Shown here in pieces: positions 1 through 6,924 of a stretch of DNA of 9,773 bases. Location of the stretch: the NCBI GenBank assembly GCA_964453215.1, contig CAYVRR010000076.1:1-9773 (forward strand), in the 5' to 3' direction. Every line of letters begins with the position of its first letter. Positions within the stretch are counted from its first letter, which is position 1. Source of the DNA: SABI01 sp964453215. Its GTDB lineage: Bacteria; Spirochaetota; Spirochaetia; Sphaerochaetales; Sphaerochaetaceae. The translations under genes and the position numbers were made by a program. A model generated the notes under the pieces. That model was not told where the DNA came from. It saw only the letters and a list, made by a program, of their open reading frames with translations, and did no database searches.

Positions 1-23
1 AGTGTAAAAACTATGTAGAGTAG

Positions 24-55
24 AAGAGGAGCTGATCGAATGGTCAGCTCCTCTT
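24..55 (-). terminator. Hairpin terminator at the end of the nine-gene operon
   Basis: A perfect 12-bp inverted repeat (AAGAGGAGCTGA at 24-35, TCAGCTCCTCTT at 44-55) encloses an 8-nt loop. It begins 50 nt past the stop codon of the last minus-strand gene. The uridine tract is poor: on the minus strand a run of five T comes only about 14 nt after the stem. The stem is strong and A-rich/T-rich at its ends, so it may act in both directions for a convergent gene to the left. I call it a probable rho-independent or 3'-end-stabilising hairpin. Confidence 0.7.
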
Positions 56-105
56 GTCATACTAGCATTCAAAGGAGAGATATGCATAACAAGAAAAATA
101 CTGAG

Positions 106-1167
106 TTATGACATGGTTGAAGAAATTTTTCTCAGAGCTTGTTCAAAATCACCCTCAAGAATTGGCATTGAAGAGCTGAACATCAGATTTATAGGATAAT
201 TGAAATTCTCAACTATATTCCCAGCGACATCCAACCCTTCCAGATTCGGTATTCTCTCCCGCATGAAAGAAGTTGATGGCATATACCCAAAACATTTTTT
301 CCCTTTCTTCCACGCAACACCAGCCTCAAAAGCTGTATCATTGCAAGGCTCAAAGCCTTGATAGTCCGAAAGGTCTCCAAGGAAAATACCACAGGAGTCC
401 AAAAGCAATTGCCAGTGATCAAATAAGAAAACAGCTCTTTTCAATGGATCACCTATTGCATTCGGATTTTCAAGCATACCATCATAAGGGGAGACCCCCT
501 CGAACCCATACTTAATGCAAATCTCTTTCATGTTTTCAAATTGCTTGGTACTATCTACCGAATATCTTGCCGGTCCTGATAAGAAAATTCGCTTGTTATA
601 ATTTTCAGGTTCAAACCTTGGTTTTACACGACTTGCTGTAATGGCCCTTTTACGCCCCTCTTCGAGGTCAGCTATCAACACATTTAGGCAAGCAGAGAAC
701 GTCCCTTCCAGAATCTTTGTAGAGGCAACGATAGATGGGCAAAAGGGCAAATCAGGATAAGGATGCCTTCGGCCCTTTTGATCATATATGACCCCCTCTA
801 TTAGATGACAACCCTGGGTTTTTATGCTCAACTCACGTTTATCTCTGGTATACCCATATACCAAACCGTTCTTAGCAAAAACAGCTCCCATCTCAAAGAG
901 CGTCCCGCAATCAGGCTCCGGACTTCTGAACACTTCGAGATCAGCGATAATAACTGTAGTTTGCTCCAAGACTTCTACCAAATTCTGAAATATCGCATCT
1001 GCATTCAGCCTCAAGTCCTCGTGGTCTAATTGTAAGGAGGTGTCATTGGGCAACACAACTTCAAACCCCTTATATTCGGCATATTTCCTGAAAGAATGCC
1101 ACAAGGAGTATCCACGGGGATAAAAACATTCAGGTCCGGCAATATAGAGTTTCTGGTGTTGGTACAT
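106..1167 (-). CDS. Tandem nucleoside 2-deoxyribosyltransferase-like protein (two NDT domains)
   Basis: This 353-residue protein holds two copies of a nucleoside 2-deoxyribosyltransferase-like domain, whereas the classical enzymes are single domains of about 150-170 residues. Copy 1 (about 5-172) has YIAGPE at 8-13, Asp76 and a D86-x-GT-xx-E92-x-G-A motif. E92 matches the nucleophilic glutamate of Lactobacillus NDT. Copy 2 (about 192-350) has FLSGPARY, Asp265 and Glu281 at the same 16-residue spacing, but the first Asp of the motif is Cys275 and the Gly is Asp277. Each copy ends with a similar ILEG-x-F segment. Family members exchange or hydrolyse the N-glycosidic bond of deoxynucleosides or deoxynucleotides. 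Whether this one is a transferase, a hydrolase or a binding protein cannot be told. The start is supported by AAGGA 9 nt upstream, inside the last codons of the preceding gene, with a 1-nt gap between genes, so translation is probably coupled. Cytoplasmic; last gene of the operon. Confidence 0.85.
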   Translation of the reverse strand: MYQHQKLYIAGPECFYPRGYSLWHSFRKYAEYKGFEVVLPNDTSLQLDHEDLRLNADAIFQNLVEVLEQTTVIIADLEVFRSPEPDCGTLFEMGAVFAKNGLVYGYTRDKRELSIKTQGCHLIEGVIYDQKGRRHPYPDLPFCPSIVASTKILEGTFSACLNVLIADLEEGRKRAITASRVKPRFEPENYNKRIFLSGPARYSVDSTKQFENMKEICIKYGFEGVSPYDGMLENPNAIGDPLKRAVFLFDHWQLLLDSCGIFLGDLSDYQGFEPCNDTAFEAGVAWKKGKKCFGYMPSTSFMRERIPNLEGLDVAGNIVENFNYPINLMFSSSMPILEGDFEQALRKISSTMS

Positions 1168-1168
1168 A

Positions 1169-2131
1169 CTACTTTTCCTTTGGATCCATCAAAACAAGAT
1201 GCGAAATCAATTCAAGCACCTTCTTGTGGTTTGCCGTTTTCCCAATAGTAATAACAGGAAGCTGTGTCCACTGGTGGTGATGACGTCGATCAAGAACTGT
1301 CATGCCTAAAGTTAGGTCGCTTGTTGTTTCGATGCCTACATGTCCTGTACAGACCTCCACTAACGTTGAATCAATCGCATACGCGACGGCAAGACAGTCA
1401 ATAATGGTACAATATGCTTCAAAGCCACGTTTCTGAACAAACCGAATTGCTTGGGCCAAAAATTTCGCTTCTAACCGTTTATTAACGGAGAAGGACACTA
1501 TTTCCTCTTCTGTGAAATTAACATCGAAATGTGTTGCCACATCCAAACCCAAAGCAACTAGAGGTACTCCACTTTGATACACTATCTTAGCTGCCTCAGG
1601 ATCAACATATACGTTCCATTCACTTTGAGGAGAATCACCTGTAGCATTAAGGAAAGCATACTCATTAAATCCAAAGGCTCCACTTATAGCTATTATCGAG
1701 GCAATGTTTTCAACAATGGCTGGTTCCTTGAGCATAGCCATGGCAATATTTGTCATGGGACCGGTAACAAGCAAATGCACTTCTTTTGGGTTTTCCAGAA
1801 CTTTATGAATTATTAGATCGACAGCATGCATTGGGCTGAGGGTAGCACTTGGTTCCGGCAAAAAATTGTCTGCCTGGCCGTCAATACCATGAGTAAAGGG
1901 GTCCTTAGGATTTGCGCGTACCAAAGGCTTTTCCATTCCCCTCGCGACAGGGATGTCAGTCCTCTCCAACAGTTCAAGCATCTTCAGAGCATTCTTACTT
2001 GTGATATCTACCGGGTAATTACCATGCACCGTGGTGATGGCGAGCAGCTCCAATCCAGGAGCTTTAGCCGCCATCACAATTGCTATTGAATCATCCATTC
2101 CAGGATCGCAATCAAGAATTATTTTTTTCAT
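1169..2131 (-). CDS. Nucleoside hydrolase family protein (IunH-like), catalytic His absent
   Basis: The 320-residue length and the motifs fit the inosine-uridine preferring nucleoside hydrolase family, which cleaves the N-glycosidic bond of nucleosides to ribose and base using a bound Ca2+. The N-terminal metal motif DCDPGMDD lies at 7-14 (Asp9, Asp13 and Asp14 match the Ca/nucleophilic-water aspartates). HGIDG is at 81-85, VTGPMTNIA at 122-130 with Thr127 as expected metal ligand, and EWNVYVDPEAA at 171-181. The C-terminal metal aspartate is Asp245. The usual HDP motif there is replaced by Ile-Asp-Cys (244-246), so the histidine that protonates a purine leaving group is missing. The substrate may therefore be a nucleoside with a good leaving group or another N-riboside. 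The start has AGGA 6 nt upstream and lies 15 nt after the YjbQ gene. No signal peptide is seen; cytoplasmic. Family assignment is firm, substrate unknown. Confidence 0.92.
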   Translation of the reverse strand: MKKIILDCDPGMDDSIAIVMAAKAPGLELLAITTVHGNYPVDITSKNALKMLELLERTDIPVARGMEKPLVRANPKDPFTHGIDGQADNFLPEPSATLSPMHAVDLIIHKVLENPKEVHLLVTGPMTNIAMAMLKEPAIVENIASIIAISGAFGFNEYAFLNATGDSPQSEWNVYVDPEAAKIVYQSGVPLVALGLDVATHFDVNFTEEEIVSFSVNKRLEAKFLAQAIRFVQKRGFEAYCTIIDCLAVAYAIDSTLVEVCTGHVGIETTSDLTLGMTVLDRRHHHQWTQLPVITIGKTANHKKVLELISHLVLMDPKEK

Positions 2132-2146
2132 TTTACGTCCTATGTA

Positions 2147-2563
2147 TTATTGTTTTGCACCGTCTTCAAGAATTTTTACAAAAAACTCCCGTTTCCTAGG
2201 ACCATCGAACTCAAGGAAATATAATCCTTGAGAGTGACCGAGCAATAGCTTGCCATCATGAATGATTAGAGACAACGTGATGCCAATCAAAGATGATTTT
2301 ATATGTCCAGCTGCATCTTGGGGTGTGTCATGCTGATGCTTAAAATCAATTCTTGTAGGAATTAATCTTTTAATCTCGTCCTGTAAATCTTCAAAACCCT
2401 TGGGGTCCCAAAATGAAGTAATAGTCAAACCTGCAGTCGTGTGAGGTATATACACCACACAAAGACCATTAGAGACACCACTTTCTTGCACTGCTTTTTT
2501 TACCGTATCAGTTATTGCCAATACATCATCACTTATTGTTTCTATCTTATAATTGCTTAGCAT
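2147..2563 (-). CDS. YjbQ/UPF0047 family protein
   Basis: At 138 residues this has the normal length of the YjbQ (UPF0047, secondary thiamine-phosphate synthase) family of small cytoplasmic proteins. Visible family marks are HTTAGLTI at 41-48, His76 and His78, AAGHIKSSLIG at 84-94 and LLLGHSQGLY followed by DGPRKREF near the C-terminus. His41, His78 and His87 are candidate active-site or metal-binding residues. E. coli YjbQ has a weak thiamine phosphate synthase activity, but the true role of the family is unsettled. Nothing nearby suggests thiamine synthesis. It sits in the operon between the SIS protein and the nucleoside hydrolase, so it more likely acts on the same sugar or N-glycoside. 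A perfect AAGGAG lies 6 nt before the start and overlaps the stop of the SIS gene, so the two are translationally linked. Confidence 0.88.
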   Translation of the reverse strand: MLSNYKIETISDDVLAITDTVKKAVQESGVSNGLCVVYIPHTTAGLTITSFWDPKGFEDLQDEIKRLIPTRIDFKHQHDTPQDAAGHIKSSLIGITLSLIIHDGKLLLGHSQGLYFLEFDGPRKREFFVKILEDGAKQ

Positions 2564-2573
2564 AGAACTCTCC

Positions 2574-3707
2574 TTATAAAATAATTATTTCGCTGTTTTT
2601 TACAGACGCGCCATTCTGACAGAATGACCAGAGGCCTTCACAACCACGACCATCAACTTCCCCTAGCCTGTCCATTACATATCCCGTTAGGAGTGCTATG
2701 GGCACCATTTGAGCAATTGATATGGATTCCTCGTGATTAGTGGCTGGATACTGTATGTGGATATTTTCAAGAACCGGAAAATCTGAGGCCTTCCCATTGG
2801 TTATAACCAAAAGAGGCCGTTTCAGTTCTTGAGCATACCCAATCATTTCTTTTGTCCTACTAAATGCAGGGCTCCTCTGATCTACTACCACAACAGTTGC
2901 AATCTTAGAGGTATTACGCATAAAAAAGTTCATATGCAGCCACTCTTCACTATTAATATGCATTGCATACTGTCCTGTTGCCTCAAAGACCTTGGCATGT
3001 CCATACCATGCACTAGCATAGTCAGCCCCTGCACCAACAAAATCCCAAGCCTCAAGGTTAGCCCAGTCTTCTGCAAGAATGTTTACTTTGGAATCAATTT
3101 GGGGAAGCATGAGCTCAAGCTTGCCCGCCTGTAATACAATATCATTTCTCAGCTCATTTGCCCGGTCCATGGTAATTATGCCCTTCACTTCTCCTATCCT
3201 GATAGCCAGAAGCAACAAAGCAATGAGAGAAACCACATAACTACGAATTCCAGGAGCACTTACGAAGGGAGGGATTTCCAAAGGGACAATTTTGGAGGCA
3301 TGTCTTCCCAATACGGAGGTAGAATTTCCCGTAATGCCCAGCACAAATGCATTGTGTTTTACAGCCCTTTGGACGGCTTCTCCAACCCTGGCCCCTTCTC
3401 CTGAGTTACTGACGGCAACAACCAGTGGGTTTAATGGGGCAAACCCCAACTGGTTTTCTGGATAAAAGCGGGACAGCTCCAATGCAGTAACAACCTCAAC
3501 AGGCAGTTTAGTCAGTTTTTCAAACGTATGTTTTGTTGCAATGGCCGCTGCATAGGAATCGCCACACCCCACTAATACAATTTTTTGAATTGAAAAGATT
3601 TCTGGAGTTGTCAATGCTTTTCTTGTTTTTGGCTCTAAATCTTCATATTGTTGCTTCATGAGTTCTGGCAGACTAAATACTTGTTGATGCATAGCGTTAT
3701 GTTTCAT
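2574..3707 (-). CDS. Double SIS-domain protein (GlmS isomerase-like or FrlB-like deglycase)
   Basis: This 377-residue protein has two sugar-isomerase (SIS) domains and no glutaminase domain. SIS1 (about 40-175) has the phosphosugar-binding strand-loop VLVGCGDSY at 44-52 and SNSGEG at 100-105. SIS2 (about 205-350) has FVGAGADY at 223-230 and NSEEWLHMNFF at 252-262, which sits where GlmS and FrlB have their catalytic glutamate region. The C-terminus (NSEIIIL) resembles the closing tail of GlmS-type isomerases. Known relatives include GlmS isomerase halves, AgaS and the fructosamine-6-phosphate deglycases FrlB/GfrF. With a neighbouring epimerase and a HutC-type regulator, a deglycase or amino-sugar/ketosugar phosphate isomerase is plausible, but the substrate is not known. 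I start at the ATG at 3707 rather than the one at 3713. AAGGA lies 6 nt before the former and touches the latter. Cytoplasmic. Confidence 0.88.
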   Translation of the reverse strand: MKHNAMHQQVFSLPELMKQQYEDLEPKTRKALTTPEIFSIQKIVLVGCGDSYAAAIATKHTFEKLTKLPVEVVTALELSRFYPENQLGFAPLNPLVVAVSNSGEGARVGEAVQRAVKHNAFVLGITGNSTSVLGRHASKIVPLEIPPFVSAPGIRSYVVSLIALLLLAIRIGEVKGIITMDRANELRNDIVLQAGKLELMLPQIDSKVNILAEDWANLEAWDFVGAGADYASAWYGHAKVFEATGQYAMHINSEEWLHMNFFMRNTSKIATVVVVDQRSPAFSRTKEMIGYAQELKRPLLVITNGKASDFPVLENIHIQYPATNHEESISIAQMVPIALLTGYVMDRLGEVDGRGCEGLWSFCQNGASVKNSEIIIL

Positions 3708-3713
3708 GTTCAT

Positions 3714-3718
3714 TCCTT
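3714..3718 (-). promoter_or_regulatory. Ribosome binding site deciding the SIS-protein start
   Basis: Minus-strand AAGGA directly abuts the ATG at 3713 but stands 6 nt before the in-frame ATG at 3707. The second spacing is workable and the first is not, so 3707 is the likely start. Confidence 0.65.
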
Positions 3719-3734
3719 ATTTCACAATTTGTTA

Positions 3735-4631
3735 TTAATTTTTTAGTAAAGACAGGAGAAATTCTCCCACCTCAAAACTTCTCTTCAAAGCGGCCGGAAC
3801 CAATTCTTCAGGAACATTCGAAGTATGCCGATGAATTTCATACGTAAAATCTCCAGCATATGACTCCATTGAGTCTAAAATGTTCATTATTTCATACCAG
3901 TCTGTCTTACCTTCAAATGGCAAGATATGATCATTGAACATTCCGTTATTATCTGAAACATGGGTTGCCTTCAATCTTGTCCCAACGAGCGCGAGTGCCT
4001 TCTTTTGGTCTTGGCCCATGATATTTGCATGTTCAAAATCCCAACAAATCCCTATTTCTGAGGAACTTGCTCCAGTTGAATCGACAAAATCAACCAATTC
4101 TTCAGCAGTTGTTGTATATCTTCGTTTAGGTGAAATATTCAAATCCCAGAGGTTTTCGACTGCTATTCCGACCCCTAGTTTTGAGGAGAACTCCAACAAA
4201 GGTAAAAAATACTCTAAATTCAACCGTTTCGAATCATAAACGAGTCTAGCGGAATCGAAATGAGTACCTGCGTGAATAACAATCCAGGGGATACCAAGCA
4301 AGGAAGCGCTTGTAATGCTTCGATATACCAACATATCCAATTGTTTCCGATGATCAGGAGATAAGTTAATGTCACAAAAATTATAAAATGAGGAGTGGGC
4401 TTGGCTAAATTCGATGGGAAACTTCAAGGTACATGCTTGTATCCCTTCAAGCCAATTTCTCCAATTTTTCTCGGATTCCACGAAAGGAGTTTTGAAGGTA
4501 GCACAATCATGGAAGTTTAGATCCATAACCTCATAGCCTGCCAGGCTACAATATTCGATAGACTTTTCTATCGTTGCCTTTGTGCCATCCGGGCGATTAA
4601 AATAAATGTTAGTGGAAGTTGATAATCTCAT
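3735..4631 (-). CDS. Sugar (phosphate) isomerase/epimerase, TIM-barrel (AP endonuclease 2 family)
   Basis: A 298-residue protein of the xylose isomerase-like TIM-barrel family (IolE, IolI, FrlC, tagatose/psicose epimerase relatives). These enzymes use a divalent metal to move a proton between neighbouring carbons of a sugar or sugar phosphate. The four expected ligands are visible: Glu159 (IAVENL), Asp198 (CWDFEHAN), His224 (THVSDNNG) and Glu265 (TYEIH). His201 and Asp234 are also in the site, and FEGKTDW at 239-245 matches the family's loop before the last strands. It follows the HAD phosphatase with a TGATG stop-start overlap and precedes the SIS gene by 27 nt. FrlC of the fructoselysine pathway is a family member next to a SIS deglycase, which makes a 3- or 4-epimerase of an imported ketosugar derivative possible. 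An upstream in-frame ATG at 4655 is less likely because AGGAG sits 8 nt before the ATG used here. Confidence 0.9.
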   Translation of the reverse strand: MRLSTSTNIYFNRPDGTKATIEKSIEYCSLAGYEVMDLNFHDCATFKTPFVESEKNWRNWLEGIQACTLKFPIEFSQAHSSFYNFCDINLSPDHRKQLDMLVYRSITSASLLGIPWIVIHAGTHFDSARLVYDSKRLNLEYFLPLLEFSSKLGVGIAVENLWDLNISPKRRYTTTAEELVDFVDSTGASSSEIGICWDFEHANIMGQDQKKALALVGTRLKATHVSDNNGMFNDHILPFEGKTDWYEIMNILDSMESYAGDFTYEIHRHTSNVPEELVPAALKRSFEVGEFLLSLLKN

Positions 4632-5437
4632 CAGTGCGACTCCTGAGGGAAGCAAAACTTATTCACCGCTTCTAACACACCTTCAAAACCAGGATTTTTG
4701 CAAACATAGGTAGCGATTTGCTTCACAGGTTCAATTGCATTTGCAACAGCCACTCCAATTCCTGACTCTTTGAGCATTTCAATATCGTTTTGATGATCGC
4801 CAATTGCTAGCACAGATTCTGCCTCAATCCCTAGGATAGATAGAATTGTCTTCAAGGACTCACCTTTTGACACCTTTGCCTGTACGAGCTCTATTGCTTT
4901 ATCTGAATATCTTGTTACTGCAATAAGTTCGCTCAGCCCCAAACAGGCTTGTTCTACACGTGAAATCCTGCCATCACGTACATCATCCATAATCATTAAC
5001 TTATCGAGAAGTAAGGAGTCCCAATCAGACGCTTTGAAATTTCTTATTGCATGATAACGGTCAAACTTGTTCTGCTGCCCCTCTATCCAAGGGGTTGATT
5101 CAACAACATATTCGGTCCCATGCATGGTATAGACGAGAGACAACCCAATTTCTTTAGCCATTTCGATGATTGGCTTCAACGGGCGGAGAGGTATTTGAAG
5201 GCGTTGGAGTGTTTTCCCATTATCAATAATGGTGGCTCCATTAGTAAGAATATATGGGATATCAATAGCTAGATCTTGGATATAGTTCTCTGCCATCGTC
5301 TCTACACGACCGGTAGCTATCGTGAATAGAATCCCTGCATTCCTGAGTTTTTTCACAAGGGAAATGATGGACTCAGGGAGAATTTCATCCTTTCCGATCA
5401 AAGTGCCATCCAAATCACATATTACCAGTTGTATCAT
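4631..5437 (-). CDS. Cof-type HAD-IIB phosphatase
   Basis: This 268-residue protein is a haloacid-dehalogenase-superfamily hydrolase of the Cof/IIB type, which usually dephosphorylates sugar phosphates and other small phosphate esters in the cytoplasm. Motif I DLDGT is at 8-12 (Asp8 nucleophile, Asp10 acid/base), motif II at 39-43 (TIATG), and the motif III lysine is Lys191 in SKGESL. Motif IV is GDHQND at 213-218. The central stretch, about 85-185, is the IIB cap. Length and motif order are normal and nothing is missing. It is the first catalytic gene after the transporter and is separated from the binding-protein gene by 70 nt with a hairpin. It could remove phosphate from a pathway intermediate or protect against sugar-phosphate build-up. 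The start at 5437 has GAGGA 8 nt upstream; the in-frame ATG at 5455 lacks a good site. Confidence 0.9.
   Translation of the reverse strand: MIQLVICDLDGTLIGKDEILPESIISLVKKLRNAGILFTIATGRVETMAENYIQDLAIDIPYILTNGATIIDNGKTLQRLQIPLRPLKPIIEMAKEIGLSLVYTMHGTEYVVESTPWIEGQQNKFDRYHAIRNFKASDWDSLLLDKLMIMDDVRDGRISRVEQACLGLSELIAVTRYSDKAIELVQAKVSKGESLKTILSILGIEAESVLAIGDHQNDIEMLKESGIGVAVANAIEPVKQIATYVCKNPGFEGVLEAVNKFCFPQESH
4640..4644 (-). promoter_or_regulatory. Ribosome binding site deciding the epimerase start
   Basis: Minus-strand AGGAG lies 8 nt before the ATG at 4631, within the end of the HAD gene. This favours 4631 over the in-frame ATG at 4655 and makes a 1-nt TGATG overlap, typical of translational coupling. 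Confidence 0.75.
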
Positions 5438-5445
5438 TAATAAAT

Positions 5446-5450
5446 TCCTC
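5446..5450 (-). promoter_or_regulatory. Ribosome binding site deciding the HAD phosphatase start
   Basis: Minus-strand GAGGA lies 8 nt before the ATG at 5437. The alternative ATG at 5455 would place this site inside the coding region and has only a weak purine stretch upstream. Confidence 0.65.
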
Positions 5451-5460
5451 GCCATAAAGG

Positions 5461-5489
5461 TCTCTCGGACAGTCAGACTGCCCGAGAGA
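5461..5489 (-). other. Intercistronic hairpin downstream of the binding-protein gene
   Basis: TCTCTCGG (5461-5468) pairs with CCGAGAGA (5482-5489). After one mismatch, CAGT pairs with ACTG, leaving a 3-nt apex. The hairpin starts 18 nt past the stop of the solute-binding-protein gene. It has only three T on the minus-strand 3' side, so it is more likely a partial terminator or an RNA-stabilising structure than a full stop. Such structures often raise binding-protein levels relative to downstream enzymes. Confidence 0.75.
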
Positions 5490-5507
5490 TTTGTTGTGTA
5501 TTATTTG

Positions 5508-6872
5508 TTATTTATTTGCACGAACATAAGCCGCTAATTTTGCATTGCTTTCATTCACAATACTGTCATGGGCATGCTTCTTGGATATTTTACCCTGAGC
5601 AAATTCGACCATATAGTTTCTGATGATTGAATCCAATTCCCAGTTTATGATTTCAAACGGTTCTTGAACATTGAAATGGGAAGAGTGGAGCTGGTCAATA
5701 GCTACTTTGTAGCTAGGGTTCTTTTCCAAATGTGCCTTGGTTTCGGGCATATCATACGTCTTCACGTTCACAGGAATTGATCCTGTCTCTACATGGTAGG
5801 TATATTGCTCTTTTGCTGAAGCACTAAATTGAACAAATTCCCATGCTGCCTGTACTACATCAGCATCTCCACGGTCAAAGACACATAATGAACCACCACC
5901 AACGCTTGTTCCTCCAGTATCTGTCGCCAGTACTTTTGGAAGGAAAGCTACACCGTAATCAAATTTGCCTTCGGTCAATTTGTCAATTGTGGTTATTCTA
6001 GAAGTACTCATCAAAGCCATTCCGAAAAGACCTAATGAGAACTCTTCATTTATGTTGTCTTCAATCGGCTTATACCCCCCTGTAGCTATTACTTTTTCCC
6101 ACTCATTGAGGAAATTCATAAGAGTACCATCTTCACCGAATGTTACCTTGGTCATCATCCCAGCGCGGCCGCCTTCATTATCACCAAAGAAATTGTATGC
6201 TCCCTGCCCACCAATAAAATTAGCCATGTGGTAACGACGAATATTAGCATTCAAACCATATCGTGTTACTTTTCCGTTAGCGTCTTTGAGCATCAACTTA
6301 GTGATAGCATCTGCCATTTCAGCGATAGTAGTTGGAGGATTTGCAGGATCTAACCCAACTTCTCTAAACATATCCTTATTGTAATAAAGGAGTAGAGTTG
6401 AAGTATTGAGAGGCATTCCTATCATCTTGCCCTTGTATGAAAAGGCTCGAATCATGTTCGGCTCAATATCTGACCGAGGGACAGAAGCATTTCCCTTTGC
6501 ATACAGATCATCAACAGGAACAAGCTGCTTCATTTGAATTACAGCAGGAATCCCTGCACCATAAATTTGCCCTACGTCAGGAAAATTCTTAGTATCATTT
6601 GCCTGTGCAACTGTTTTCAGTTTAGCAGTTACATCATCTCCCTGATACACAGAGGTTACCACAATACCTTTTTCTTTACCAACGGTCTCATTGAACCTTT
6701 TGGCCAAATTGTCTGTAGCCTCTCCCTTCAAACCACTCTGTGAATGCCAAAATTCAACTTGAATGATTTCCGTCTTTTTTTCTTCCTTACTTCCAGCGGC
6801 GAAAACCATAACACTCGCAAAAATACAAATACAAGTAACTAAGGCTAGCTTTCTTAACTTGGACTTTTTCAT
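5508..6872 (-). CDS. ABC transporter extracellular solute-binding protein, family 1 (CUT1 sugar type)
   Basis: A 454-residue binding protein of the MalE/UgpB-like family that captures a sugar or glycoside in the periplasm and hands it to the two permeases upstream. It has a basic n-region (KKSKLRK), a hydrophobic stretch at about 9-24 and a likely signal peptidase I site after FA at 24-25, followed by AGSKEE. No cysteine follows, so it is not an obvious lipoprotein; the cysteines at 14 and 16 lie inside the hydrophobic core. The mature start EFWHSQSG, the loop NTSTLLLYYNKDMF at 157-170 and the GGGSLCVF segment are typical of the family. A perfect AGGAGG lies 6 nt before the ATG. The gene is flanked by hairpins on both sides, which suggests it is expressed above its neighbours. 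The ligand cannot be read from sequence. Confidence 0.93.
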   Translation of the reverse strand: MKKSKLRKLALVTCICIFASVMVFAAGSKEEKKTEIIQVEFWHSQSGLKGEATDNLAKRFNETVGKEKGIVVTSVYQGDDVTAKLKTVAQANDTKNFPDVGQIYGAGIPAVIQMKQLVPVDDLYAKGNASVPRSDIEPNMIRAFSYKGKMIGMPLNTSTLLLYYNKDMFREVGLDPANPPTTIAEMADAITKLMLKDANGKVTRYGLNANIRRYHMANFIGGQGAYNFFGDNEGGRAGMMTKVTFGEDGTLMNFLNEWEKVIATGGYKPIEDNINEEFSLGLFGMALMSTSRITTIDKLTEGKFDYGVAFLPKVLATDTGGTSVGGGSLCVFDRGDADVVQAAWEFVQFSASAKEQYTYHVETGSIPVNVKTYDMPETKAHLEKNPSYKVAIDQLHSSHFNVQEPFEIINWELDSIIRNYMVEFAQGKISKKHAHDSIVNESNAKLAAYVRANK

Positions 6873-6895
6873 AAATTCCTCCTAATATATATTAC

Positions 6896-6920
6896 TTATC
6901 TACCCTGAATAGGTAGATAA
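6896..6920 (-). other. Intercistronic hairpin upstream of the binding-protein gene
   Basis: A perfect 9-bp inverted repeat, TTATCTACC (6896-6904) and GGTAGATAA (6912-6920), has a 7-nt loop. It fills most of the 52-nt gap between the second permease stop and the AGGAGG of the binding-protein gene. No T-run follows, so it is not a classical terminator. It may mark an RNA processing point or protect the 5' end of the binding-protein message. Confidence 0.7.
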
Positions 6921-6924
6921 CCAA

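Noticed and set aside
82..111. Nine-codon plus-strand mini-ORF (MHNKKNTEL) with AGGAG four bases upstream.
   Set aside because: It is too short, has no promoter I can see, and overlaps the end of the operon's last gene on the opposite strand. The purine run is probably chance.
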